Assembly (NCBI GenBank): GCA_029261855.1
Contig: JAJDAN010000040.1
Coordinates: forward strand, 1-39,291
Direction of reading: 5' to 3'
Length of the DNA: 39,291 nt
Source of the DNA: Deltaproteobacteria bacterium
GTDB lineage: Bacteria; Myxococcota_A; UBA9160; UBA4427
Below are positions 32,426 through 39,291 of the stretch, one piece after another (the first letter of the stretch is position 1; every line of letters starts with the position of its first letter). The notes beneath the pieces were generated by a model that saw nothing but the letters and a program-made list of their open reading frames with translations, searched no databases and was not told the DNA's origin. The position numbers and the translations under genes are program-made.

Positions 32426-32477
32426 CTCCCTACCCCGGATCGCTCTGGGGAGCCCTGCCCGGGGATCTGGGGTTGCG

Positions 32478-32500
32478 ACTGTCTTCGAGATCTATACAGT
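32478..32500 (+). promoter_or_regulatory. Possible TetR operator and -10 upstream of tetR
   Basis: ACTGT (32478-32482) and ACAGT (32496-32500) form a short inverted repeat with 13 bases between. A -10-like TATACA (32493-32498) lies in the second arm, about 35 bases before the tetR start. No -35 at good spacing is evident. Confidence 0.3.
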
Positions 32501-32532
32501 TTGTCACTTCACTGGATTCGAAGAGGAATCGC

Positions 32533-33159
32533 TTGCCCCCCCGCCGCGATCTCAGCCTCGTGGAGCCTCCGGCGCCCGGCCGCTTGTGGGCGCCTGATCG
32601 CCGCGACCAGCTGCTCGGTGTTGCCGCGGAGCTGCTCACAGAGGGCGGCGTCGAAGGCGTGCGCATCCCCGACGTGGCGGACCGAGCGGGGGTCTCGCGG
32701 GCGGTCGTCTACAAGTTCTTCCCGAATCGTCAGGCGATCCTGCTCGATCTGCTCGAGGAGTTCGGTCGCATGCTCGAAGAGCGTGTCGAGACGTCGCTTC
32801 GGGCCGCGGGACTCGCCGACGTCGACGTTCTTCTCGAGCGACTTTTCAACGACGTCTGCGATTCGGTTTCCGATCTCGGCGCAGGCGTCTGGCGCCTGCT
32901 GAACTCGACGGGTCCGGATCCGGACATCGAGAGCGTCGCCCGAAAGGTGCGGGCCGACGTGGCGGGCCCCTGGTTCGCGCGGGTGCAGCAAGTGACGGGA
33001 GCGCCCGAGCGTGACGCGTTCGCGCTCACGTCCATGATCGCCGCCACGATCCCGGCAGTCGTCGAGCTGTGGCTCTCCGGTCAGGTCGAGCGGGAAGAGG
33101 CGGTCACGACCCTCAAACGAGGCGTCGCCGGCCTCATCCGCGAATTCACGAAGGACTGA
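32533..33159 (+). CDS. TetR/AcrR-family transcriptional regulator
   Basis: A 208-residue regulator. The DNA-binding domain runs from about 22 to 72: RRDQLLGVAAELLTEGGVEGVRIPDVADRAGVSRAVVYKFFPNRQAIL is the standard TetR helix-turn-helix (given here over several helices). The C-terminal ligand domain is helical with no recognisable signature. TTG 32533 is chosen because AGAGGAA lies seven bases upstream and no ATG or GTG gives a reasonable N-terminus; the open frame extends far upstream through non-coding DNA. It diverges from the HxlR-SCP2 operon, so it may share control of it, and is followed after 11 bases by a secreted protein gene. Confidence 0.88.
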   Translation: MPPRRDLSLVEPPAPGRLWAPDRRDQLLGVAAELLTEGGVEGVRIPDVADRAGVSRAVVYKFFPNRQAILLDLLEEFGRMLEERVETSLRAAGLADVDVLLERLFNDVCDSVSDLGAGVWRLLNSTGPDPDIESVARKVRADVAGPWFARVQQVTGAPERDAFALTSMIAATIPAVVELWLSGQVEREEAVTTLKRGVAGLIREFTKD

Positions 33160-33170
33160 CGTCCAGGCAC

Positions 33171-33716
33171 ATGCTCCAGCGGTCGATGCTCCTACTCCTT
33201 TTCATCTCGCTGCTCGTCGTGTCGACTGCCGGCCCCGCACGAGCAGGCGACGCAGTGGACGGCGACCGCTTCCTCGGGACCTACGGCTTCTCGGGTGGCG
33301 AGAGCGAAGCCCGGTCGCTGCGGGCCACCGTGGATGCACTCGTCGACGACTTCAACCCGCTGCTGCGCGGGTTGGCGCGACGGCGACTGAAGCGGACCGT
33401 CCGCGTGCCCGAGCGCATCGAGATCGCGATGCGGGACGGCGCCTACCGTCTCACCGTCGTAGGGGCCCCCGACTTTCCGAGCGACGCACGCTACGAGAAC
33501 GGAGCGATGGTTCTGCGCCAGTCGAGCTTCGAAGGCACGCGCGAGACCCGGTTCCACCTGAGCGACGACGGGCGCCGACTTCTGATGCGCGTCGCGACCC
33601 GGTCCGCCCTGCTCCCGGACAGGCTCGACTACCAGCTGACCTTCGAGCGCCGCCAGGTCCCCATCGAACGCGACGCGTTCGCCGGTCCGCCGACGCCGGT
33701 CGATTCCGGGTCCTGA
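33171..33716 (+). CDS. Secreted hypothetical protein
   Basis: A 181-residue protein with a clear signal peptide: a short basic start, a hydrophobic core (MLLLLFISLLVVSTAG) and an ARA-type cleavage site before GDAVDGDRF at about residue 25. The mature part is about 155 residues, mixed charged and beta-prone (RIEIAMRDGAYRLTVVG, RETRFHLSDDGRRLLMRVAT), with no cysteines and no family I recognise; it has the look of a small periplasmic beta protein. It lies 11 bases behind tetR and is probably co-transcribed. An ATG at 33186 is an alternative start that would shorten the n-region. Confidence 0.7.
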   Translation: MLQRSMLLLLFISLLVVSTAGPARAGDAVDGDRFLGTYGFSGGESEARSLRATVDALVDDFNPLLRGLARRRLKRTVRVPERIEIAMRDGAYRLTVVGAPDFPSDARYENGAMVLRQSSFEGTRETRFHLSDDGRRLLMRVATRSALLPDRLDYQLTFERRQVPIERDAFAGPPTPVDSGS

Positions 33717-33729
33717 ATCGCGCCCGACG

Positions 33730-33750
33730 CGGCGGGCGAGCCCCCCGCCG
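33730..33750 (+). terminator. Hairpin between the secreted-protein gene and rnpB
   Basis: CGGCGGG (33730-33736) and CCCGCCG (33744-33750) form a perfect 7-bp GC stem, loop CGAGCCC, 13 bases after the stop. There is no T tract. A -10-like TACCCT (33756-33761) for rnpB follows directly. Confidence 0.35.
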
Positions 33751-33770
33751 TCGGCTACCCTGCCGGCGCT

Positions 33771-34190
33771 GGAGGTGGTCGGAGGATCGCCGGCGAACAC
33801 GAACCGTTCGCGGGAGGAAAGTCCGGGCTCCACAGGGTACGGAAGTCGGTAACGCCGACCCGGGGCGACCCGAGGGAAAGCGCAACAGAAATGACACCGC
33901 CGATGGCTTGCCGGGCGTCAGCCCGGTTCGCACAGGTAAGGGTGAAATCGTGGGGTAAGAGCCCACGCGCGACAGCCGGGAGACCGGCGGCGAGGCAAGC
34001 CCTTCCGGGAGCAAGCTCGAATAGGGGTGCTGTTGAGGGTGACCCGCCCAACGCCCTCGTCTTCGGACGAGACGCCAGCATCCGGGTGAGAGTGCTCGAG
34101 CGGCGCGGCAACGCGTCGCCTAGATGAATGATCCTCGCCGACGAGAGGGCAACCGACCGTCGGAACAGGACCCGGCTTACAGACCACTTC
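33771..34190 (+). ncRNA. rnpB: RNase P RNA, bacterial type A
   Basis: The catalytic RNA that trims the 5' ends of tRNA precursors, about 420 bases. The conserved core GAGGAAAGTCCGGGC (33814-33828) is unmistakable, and ACAGAAA (about 33888), GGTAAGGGTGAAA (about 33937), GGTAAGAGCCCAC (about 33955) and GATGAATGATC (about 34123) follow in the right order. The ends were set by helix P1: GAGGTGGTC at 33772-33780 pairs with GACCACTTC at 34182-34190, one G-U pair. CCGGCTTACAGACC before the end matches the conserved 3' core. Length and order fit the common A type. Ends could be off by a few bases. Confidence 0.95.
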
Positions 34191-34340
34191 GCGGCGCGCG
34201 CCAGCGCGCAGCGAACCCTCGAGAAGAAGCGAAAGCCACGCTCGGGGCGCTCCAGCGCTCGGCCGAAACGGTCGGAAGTCCGCCACCGCGGGCTTCCGAC
34301 CGACCAGCCCCAACACCGAGACCGGGCCAGGAGCCAGAAG
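34191..34340. other. Intergenic gap between convergent rnpB and N-acetyltransferase gene
   Basis: No gene is seen in these 150 bases. The gap contains a strong hairpin, listed separately, and a GCGCGCG/CGCGC-rich stretch right after rnpB. Confidence 0.6.
34269..34302. terminator. 13-bp hairpin between convergent genes
   Basis: CGGTCGGAAGTCC (34269-34281) pairs with GGGCTTCCGACCG (34290-34302), one G-U pair, loop GCCACCGC. It lies between convergent rnpB and the N-acetyltransferase gene and could stop both. A T tract is missing on either strand. Confidence 0.55.
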
Positions 34341-35429
34341 TCAGGAGCCTGCGACGCTCAGGTCGTGTCGCAGACAACGGACCCGGGCGCGGCGGTCTTC
34401 GGGATAGCCGTCCCACTTCGCCGCCGGGATCTCGCCCTGCCCGACCGTCCGGAAGCCGTGACGCTCGAAGAAGGCCTGCACCCGCTCGGACGTCGTACAG
34501 GCGAAGACGTAGTCGAGACCCTGGTCCGCGGCCGACTCGAGGGCGAAGCGCACGAGATGTCCGCCGATGCCTTCTCCGAGGAAACGGGTGAGCGTGTACA
34601 ACGAGACGATCTCGGCGCAAGTGTCGTCGCTGGACGGCAGCAGCGCACCCAGGCCCGCCAGGTAGCGGCCCTCCACGAGCACACCAAAGGCGTTCGCGAG
34701 GACTTCCTCGAGCTGATCGGGCCCGCGTGGCGCCAGATAGCCCTCGCTAACGCCACGCTGAATCAGACGCTCGGCGGCGTCGAACTCGTCGAGCGCCAGG
34801 CGGCGGACGTCGAGGTACCGCTCTCGCGCGAAGAAGGTCCCCGAACCTTCGAAGGTAAACAGGTCGTCATCGAGCCCGGCCAGGCTGCACAGGTTCACCG
34901 CCGGGACTCCTCCGGCGACCATCGCTCGAATCTCTGCGAGCAACGCGCGGCGGTGGTCGTCGCCCGCGAGGGGCCCACTCAGCAGGGACTCGATCCCGCG
35001 GCTGTCCACGAGCGAGATCCGTTCGCCCGACTCGTTCACCAGGGGTCCCGCCGCATCGATCCAGATGAGCTTTGCGAGCCTCAGGCGCAGCGCCACCCGG
35101 CGGCAGGCCGCCGCCGCGGACTCGTCGGGTGACAGCGCGACCGCCACCCGGACGTTGCTCTGGATCGTCCGCCACAGGCGCCCGACCCAGCGCGGATCGT
35201 GCGCGTCCAGGACGCGGTCGCCCGCGATCTTCTCGAGCAGAGCGCGATCCGCGGACAGGACGAGGACCCGGGTGCGGTTCGCCTCGAGAACGTCGATCAC
35301 CGACTGGAGCAGCGGCAGCTCGTCGGGCGACGCTCCCGGCACCGCGAAGGCGAGGGTTCGTCCGCGGAACTCCGCGAGATAGAAGTCGCGCTCCGAGAAG
35401 CCGTTCGAGAGAGGGGTGTCAGCGGCCAT
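34341..35429 (-). CDS. argA: N-acetylglutamate synthase-like protein (kinase-like domain plus GNAT)
   Basis: A 362-residue protein with an N-terminal amino-acid-kinase-like domain (about 20-205; LQSVIDVLEANRTRVLVLSAD, LRLRLAKLIWIDAAGPLVNESGERISLVD, GGVPAVNLCSLAGLDDDLFTFEGSGT) and a C-terminal GNAT domain (about 220-355) with the acetyl-CoA loop LGEGIGGHLVRFAL. This is the layout of ArgA-type N-acetylglutamate synthases, which make N-acetylglutamate from glutamate and acetyl-CoA at the start of arginine synthesis and sense arginine through the kinase-like domain. That domain is well diverged, so the call is by layout and a few motifs. No other arginine genes are near. The ATG start lies 89 bases from the divergent permease start. 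Confidence 0.75.
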   Translation of the reverse strand: MAADTPLSNGFSERDFYLAEFRGRTLAFAVPGASPDELPLLQSVIDVLEANRTRVLVLSADRALLEKIAGDRVLDAHDPRWVGRLWRTIQSNVRVAVALSPDESAAAACRRVALRLRLAKLIWIDAAGPLVNESGERISLVDSRGIESLLSGPLAGDDHRRALLAEIRAMVAGGVPAVNLCSLAGLDDDLFTFEGSGTFFARERYLDVRRLALDEFDAAERLIQRGVSEGYLAPRGPDQLEEVLANAFGVLVEGRYLAGLGALLPSSDDTCAEIVSLYTLTRFLGEGIGGHLVRFALESAADQGLDYVFACTTSERVQAFFERHGFRTVGQGEIPAAKWDGYPEDRRARVRCLRHDLSVAGS

Positions 35430-35517
35430 GACTGCCGCAGTTTCGCCGATTCCCGCGCCGCTGCACGTGCTCGTTTCCCTGTCCCGGCGCGGATATCCCC
35501 TGTATCGTGCTCGCCCA

Positions 35518-37287
35518 ATGGACTGGCAGATCGCCTACACCCTCGCGGTCGTGCTGGTGGCCCTGACCGCCATGGTCCGACAGGTCGCAGCGCCGGACAT
35601 GATCCTGATGGCGGCGCTGCTGTCCCTGGCGCTCGCAGGGATCCTCACCCCCCTCGAAACCTTCGCCGGCTTCGCGAACCCAGCGGTCGCGACGATCGGC
35701 GCCCTCTTCATGGTTTCCGCGGCCCTGCGCGGCACCGGTGCCCTCGACCTCACCGTCGGGCGTTTCCTGGGCGGCGCCCGCGGACTGACCGCCGGAGCCA
35801 TCCGCATCACGGCGCCGGTGGCGACCCTCTCGGCCTTCCTGAACAACGCGCCGATCGTGGCCATGATGACGCCCTCGGTGACCGAGTGGGCGCGACGCAA
35901 CAACCTCTCCCCGAGCCGCTTCCTGATCCCCCTGAGCTACGCGGCCATCCTGGGCAGCAGCACCACCATCATCGGCACGAGCGTCAACCTCACGGTGGCC
36001 GGCCTGATCGACGATGCGGGCATGCGGCCGATGAGCTTCTTCGAGCTGCTGCCCGTCGGGCTGCCGATCTGCGCCGTCGGCTTGCTCTACCTCGTGTTCG
36101 TCGTCCCGCGCCAGCTGCCCGACCGGGTTGATCCCCATGAAGGTCTGGGCGAGCGACGCCGGGAGTACGTCACGGCCATGGCCGTCCAGGACGACTGCCC
36201 CCTGGTCGACCGCAGCGTCGAGCAGGCGGGGCTGCGACGGCTGCCCGGGCTCTTCCTCGTCGAGATCGATCGCGGCGGCCGGGTGATCACGCCCGTCGCA
36301 CCCGACGAGTCGATCCGTTCCGGCGACCATCTCGTCTTCGCAGGCGTGGTGTCCACCATCATCGACCTGCAGCGGATCCGGGGCCTGCTGCCGATTTCCG
36401 AGGATGCCGGAAGCGCGAACGACCCCACCCACCGGCTTGCGGAAGCCGTCGTCTCACGCTCGTCTCCCCTGGTCGGCCTCAGCATCCGGGAAGCGAGCTT
36501 CCGTACGGTCTACGACGCGGCGGTCATCGCCGTGCACCGCAACGGCGAGCGGCTGCCCGGCAAGATCGGCGAGATCGTCCTGCGTGCGGGCGATACCCTG
36601 CTGCTGCAGTGCGCACCGGGGTTCCTGCGCGCACATGGCAACAGCCCGGACTTCTTCCTGGTCAGCGAGCTCGAGGACGAGACGAAGCCGCGCTACGAAC
36701 GAGCCGGCCTGTCCCTCGCGATCCTGCTCGGCATGGTCACGCTGGTGACGGCAGGCGTGCTCCCCATCGCCGTGGCGGCATTCGCCGCGGTGGGGCTCAT
36801 GCTGGTCACGCGCTGCCTTACCGGGGCCCAGGCCCGACGCAGCGTGGACTGGTCGATCCTGATCGTGATCGGTGCGGTGCTGGGTATCGCCTCGGCGATG
36901 GAGAAGACCGGCGCCGCCGACCTCATTGCGCGCACGCTGATCGGGGACGGGTCCGGTATCGGCCCGCTGGCTGCGCTCGCCATCATCTACGCGACCTGCC
37001 TGCTGATGGCAGAGACGCTCCACCACAACGCCGCGGTCGCGATCATGTTCCCGATCGCCGTCGCCACCGCCAACCAGATGGGGGTCGAGCCGCGGGGCTT
37101 CGTGATGGCCGTGGCGGTCGCGTCCTGCTGTGCCTTCGCATCGCCGGTGTCCTACCAGACGCATCTGATCGTGTACGGGCCCGGGGGCTACCGCTTCACG
37201 GACTTCGTCCGAGTCGGCCTGCCCCTCGACATCCTGTGCGGCGGGGTCGCCATCACGGTCATCCCCTGGATCTGGCCCTTCGCCTGA
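35518..37287 (+). CDS. SLC13-type permease with two TrkA-C domains
   Basis: A 589-residue membrane transporter. The first half has several helices (MILMAALLSLALAGILTP, VATIGALFMVSAALRGTGAL) and the substrate-hairpin motif SAFLNNAPIVAMMTP; GSSTTIIGTSVNL follows. Residues about 205-385 hold two cytoplasmic TrkA-C/RCK-C-like domains (LVEIDRGGRVITPVAPDESIRSGDHLVFAG; VIAVHRNGERLPGKIGEIVLRAGDTLLLQC). The second half repeats the fold (SILIVIGAVLGIASAMEKTGAA, ETLHHNAAVAIMFPIAVATA, SPVSYQTHLIVYGPGGYRFTDF). Members move dicarboxylates, sulfate or similar anions with sodium; the substrate cannot be told. ATG 35518 is chosen; the frame runs 102 bases upstream, overlapping the divergent gene. Confidence 0.9.
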   Translation: MDWQIAYTLAVVLVALTAMVRQVAAPDMILMAALLSLALAGILTPLETFAGFANPAVATIGALFMVSAALRGTGALDLTVGRFLGGARGLTAGAIRITAPVATLSAFLNNAPIVAMMTPSVTEWARRNNLSPSRFLIPLSYAAILGSSTTIIGTSVNLTVAGLIDDAGMRPMSFFELLPVGLPICAVGLLYLVFVVPRQLPDRVDPHEGLGERRREYVTAMAVQDDCPLVDRSVEQAGLRRLPGLFLVEIDRGGRVITPVAPDESIRSGDHLVFAGVVSTIIDLQRIRGLLPISEDAGSANDPTHRLAEAVVSRSSPLVGLSIREASFRTVYDAAVIAVHRNGERLPGKIGEIVLRAGDTLLLQCAPGFLRAHGNSPDFFLVSELEDETKPRYERAGLSLAILLGMVTLVTAGVLPIAVAAFAAVGLMLVTRCLTGAQARRSVDWSILIVIGAVLGIASAMEKTGAADLIARTLIGDGSGIGPLAALAIIYATCLLMAETLHHNAAVAIMFPIAVATANQMGVEPRGFVMAVAVASCCAFASPVSYQTHLIVYGPGGYRFTDFVRVGLPLDILCGGVAITVIPWIWPFA

Positions 37288-37828
37288 CGCCTCCAAACCG
37301 GCTCCCGCGTTGCAGCGGGAAGATCCGCCCGAGACTGCGCGTCGCTTGCCGGCCGACCTCCCCGAAGGGGCGTCACCTATTCCGTCTTCGGGGTCACTCC
37401 CTGATGGAACCGGCAGGCGGTTCACTTTGTCAACTTGACAGACGCGATTTCATGATAGAGTGGCCACGAATTGCTTGGGTCCTCGCACTTCGCGGCCGAT
37501 GTCTCGAAAGTGGGATGTGGCAAATTCACCTCATCCCCTTCCTTCAGAGAAGCAGCAGAGGTGGCCCCGCGATTCGAATCCGACCGAAGATCGACACCGA
37601 ACGGCGTCGACCAAACCCAAAAAACGCTGGCGCGACGCACGTTCCGAACCCATACTTGCGGGTCGCTCGCAGGCGCGTCGCCCCCGGTGAAGCAGTACAC
37701 AAGCCCCAATCATCCGTCGCCCCCGGGTCGTACCGGGGCCTTGAAACCGGCGCAGATCGGGCGGTATCCGAACTCGGTAACCCGAACGGAATCGCACCGG
37801 CACGCGGCGGTCGAATAGAGGTGAATCG
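37288..37828. other. 541-base non-coding region upstream of the sigma factor gene
   Basis: No convincing gene is seen. It starts with a hairpin after the permease stop (TCCCGC/GCGGGA, 37303-37320). A promoter with TTGACA lies at 37435, giving a 5' leader of about 360 bases. In that leader CCCCGG/CCGGGG (37721-37738) is the clearest hairpin. A 66-codon frame from ATG 37489 has no ribosome site and a shadow-like composition, and was not called. Confidence 0.55.
37428..37461 (+). promoter_or_regulatory. Putative promoter of the sigma factor gene with palindrome over the -35
   Basis: A perfect TTGACA (37435-37440) lies 15 bases before an extended -10, TG-A-TAGAGT (37453-37461). The spacing is short, but both elements are good. 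TGTCAA-C-TTGACA (37428-37440) is a perfect 6+1+6 palindrome that includes the whole -35, a likely operator. The sequence just downstream shares 17 of 19 bases with the mraZ start region. Confidence 0.6.
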
Positions 37829-39211
37829 TTGAGCGCCGAGAAGCAGAAGAAGTCGACCAAGCAGGAGACCGGCCAGGCCGTCATGGGCGCGACTCCCGTG
37901 GTCGCCGCCGAAGAGCTCGACCCCGGTCGCGAACGTCGCCCGCTCGAGTCCTATTTCCAGGAGATCGGCGGTACCCGGACCCTGAAGCGCGAGGAGGAGG
38001 TCTTCCTCGCGAAGGACCTCGAGTCCGCCACCGCTGAGTTGCGAGCGGCGCTCTACGAGATCCCCGTGGCCGCCATCCACGTGGTGGCGCGCTGGGACGC
38101 GTTGCGCGCGCTGTCGCACACGGGCGCCAAGCTCTCTGAGTCCGTCGGCGACGAAGAGACCGGCGAAATCGCCGCCCGCGTCGAACGCGCGGTCAAGAAG
38201 CTGCGCACCTTGCTCGAAGACCGGCAGAAGAAGCTGGCGCGGGCGAACGGCTCCTACACGAAGCCGCTGCAGGCCATCGACGTGAAGATCAGCAAGGACA
38301 TGCACAGCGCCCAGCTGTCGCTGGCGGTCCTCGTCGAGCTTCGCGAGCTGGCGCTCACCAAGGCCGCCGAGCTGCGGAAGGTGCGCGCGCGCAGCCGCAA
38401 GCTCGCCGAGCTGGAGGACGCCGCGGGCGTCACGAAGAAGCGCATGATGGAGCTCGTCGAGAACGTGGAGAAGGCGCACGAGCGCATGACCACGGTCAAG
38501 AACCGCTTCATCGAGCACAACCTCAAGCTGGTGGTGGCCATCGCGAAGGACTACCGGAACCTGGGCCTGTCGTTCCCGGACTTGATCCAGGAAGGCAACC
38601 TGGGCCTGATCCGTGCGGTGGAGAAGTTCGACCACCGGCGCGGCTTCAAGTTCTCGACCTACGCCGTCTGGTGGATTCGGCAGGCGCTGGTTCGCGCGAT
38701 CCAGAATCACTCGCGAACCATCCGGCTTCCCTCGCACGTGCATGACCGGTTGCAGCGGAGTCAGCGCATCCGGGCCGAGCTCACCGGCAAGCTGGGCCGC
38801 GAGCCCACGCCCGCAGAGCTGGCCCCGGCGCTGGGCACGGATACCGAGTCCCTCGAGGCGCTCGATCGACTGTCGCGTGAGGCCATCTCTCTCGAGTCGA
38901 ACGTGGCGGGTACGGAGAAGCGGCTCGAGGACTTCGTCCCCGATCCCTTCAGCAGCGCGCCCGATGGCGGTATCGACGACGATCGCATGCGATCCGGCGT
39001 CGGAACGCTGATCGGCACCTTGACGCCCCGCGAGCAGCTCATCCTTCGCCTTCGCTATGGCCTGGGCGGAGAGGAAGAACACACCCTCGAGCAGATCGGC
39101 CAGTCTCTCGGCCTGTCGCGAGAACGGGTGCGTCAGCTCGAGGCGCGGGCACTCAAGAAGCTGCGCGAGACCCAGCCCGCTCAGCGGCTCCACCCGATCC
39201 TCGAGCCCTAG
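37829..39211 (+). CDS. rpoD: RNA polymerase sigma-70 factor, primary (RpoD/SigA) type
   Basis: A 460-residue sigma factor. Region 1.2 ([29 protein letters not shown], about 36-64) is followed by a charged non-conserved segment, then region 2 from [17 protein letters not shown] (about 226) through [37 protein letters not shown], region 3 ([19 protein letters not shown]) and region 4 with [28 protein letters not shown] at the end. Region 2.4 and 4.2 look fully competent for TTGACA/TATAAT-type promoters. It lacks a large region 1.1, so a group 2 (RpoS-like) factor cannot be excluded. The TTG start at 37829 is preceded by AGAGGTG at 37817-37823. Regulation may act through the long leader. Confidence 0.85.
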   Translation: MSAEKQKKSTKQETGQAVMGATPVVAAEELDPGRERRPLESYFQEIGGTRTLKREEEVFLAKDLESATAELRAALYEIPVAAIHVVARWDALRALSHTGAKLSESVGDEETGEIAARVERAVKKLRTLLEDRQKKLARANGSYTKPLQAIDVKISKDMHSAQLSLAVLVELRELALTKAAELRKVRARSRKLAELEDAAGVTKKRMMELVENVEKAHERMTTVKNRFIEHNLKLVVAIAKDYRNLGLSFPDLIQEGNLGLIRAVEKFDHRRGFKFSTYAVWWIRQALVRAIQNHSRTIRLPSHVHDRLQRSQRIRAELTGKLGREPTPAELAPALGTDTESLEALDRLSREAISLESNVAGTEKRLEDFVPDPFSSAPDGGIDDDRMRSGVGTLIGTLTPREQLILRLRYGLGGEEEHTLEQIGQSLGLSRERVRQLEARALKKLRETQPAQRLHPILEP

Positions 39212-39222
39212 GAGCGGAGCGT

Positions 39223-39243
39223 GGGCGGGGGGAAGCCCCGCCC
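39223..39243 (+). terminator. GC hairpin after the sigma factor gene
   Basis: GGGCGGGG (39223-39230) and CCCCGCCC (39236-39243) form a perfect 8-bp stem, loop GGAAG, 11 bases after the stop. It runs into an 11-base C tract rather than T, so it is a terminator candidate only. Confidence 0.4.
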
Positions 39244-39291
39244 CCCCCCCCACCCCGGAGAAACGCAGGTAGAACCCCCCCCGAAAGCCGC

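Noticed and set aside
37571-37580. GATTCGAATC, resembling a tRNA T-loop
   Set aside because: The flanking bases do not pair as a 5-bp T stem on either strand, and no acceptor or anticodon arms can be drawn around it. The 10-mer is itself a palindrome, which explains the likeness.
37489-37690. 66-codon frame in the sigma factor leader
   Set aside because: No ribosome site, no membrane or domain features, and an overlapping longer frame in another phase shows that this stretch is simply poor in stops.

Overview
This is a GC-rich window with dense coding from a Gram-negative bacterium. The gene content (a complete mraZ-to-ftsZ division and wall cluster, an FtsI with a C-terminal PASTA domain, a MurE of the diaminopimelate type, a PhaR-type polyhydroxyalkanoate regulator, paired ArsA-like ATPases, acyl-CoA dehydrogenases with an HxlR-SCP2 regulator) fits an uncultured lineage of the old 'Deltaproteobacteria' (for example Myxococcota or a neighbouring phylum). 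The phylum is inference and no species can be named. No insertion sequences, phage genes, CRISPR arrays, tRNAs or rRNAs were seen, so this looks like core chromosome.

Layout. 1-5470: a zinc-ribbon membrane protein (minus) diverges from a tight set of two ArsA/Get3-like ATPases, a basic repeat-tailed protein and phaR. 5471-7497 (minus): an SDR-fold protein and an acyltransferase, both lacking their usual catalytic residues. 7562-8626: a class II histone-deacetylase-like hydrolase. 8627-9048: non-coding, ending in putative MraZ boxes. 9049-26434: the dcw cluster mraZ-rsmH-ftsL-ftsI-murE-murF-mraY-murD-ftsW-murC-murB-ftsQ-ftsA-ftsZ, closed by a strong terminator. From rsmH to ftsQ genes abut or overlap by 1-4 bases, so translation is probably coupled. 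murG and ddl are not in the cluster. 26604-27688: a crotonase and a possible 32-residue membrane peptide. 27723-32376 (minus): ndk, then (read in transcription order) an HxlR-SCP2 regulator, two acyl-CoA dehydrogenases and a quinone oxidoreductase. 32533-33716: a TetR regulator and a secreted protein. 33771-34190: RNase P RNA. 34341-35429 (minus): an N-acetylglutamate synthase-like protein. 35518-37287: an SLC13-type permease. 37829-39211: a primary-type sigma-70 factor behind a 541-base non-coding leader region.

The most unusual stretch is the 234-base gap between mraZ and rsmH. A terminator-like hairpin with a T5 tract overlaps the mraZ stop codon. It is followed by a 10-bp hairpin, a three-way-junction fold closed by a 17-bp stem, a pyrimidine tract, and a hairpin whose arm covers part of the rsmH ribosome site. 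This looks like an RNA control element placed to uncouple mraZ from the rest of the division operon. Other points of interest are MraZ-box-like motifs shared by the mraZ and rpoD upstream regions, an ArsA-like pair in which only one member keeps the signature lysine, a possible basic N-terminal extension on FtsZ, and a probably leaderless, self-regulated HxlR-SCP2 promoter. All functional statements rest on reading motifs by eye; no searches or folding programs were run.
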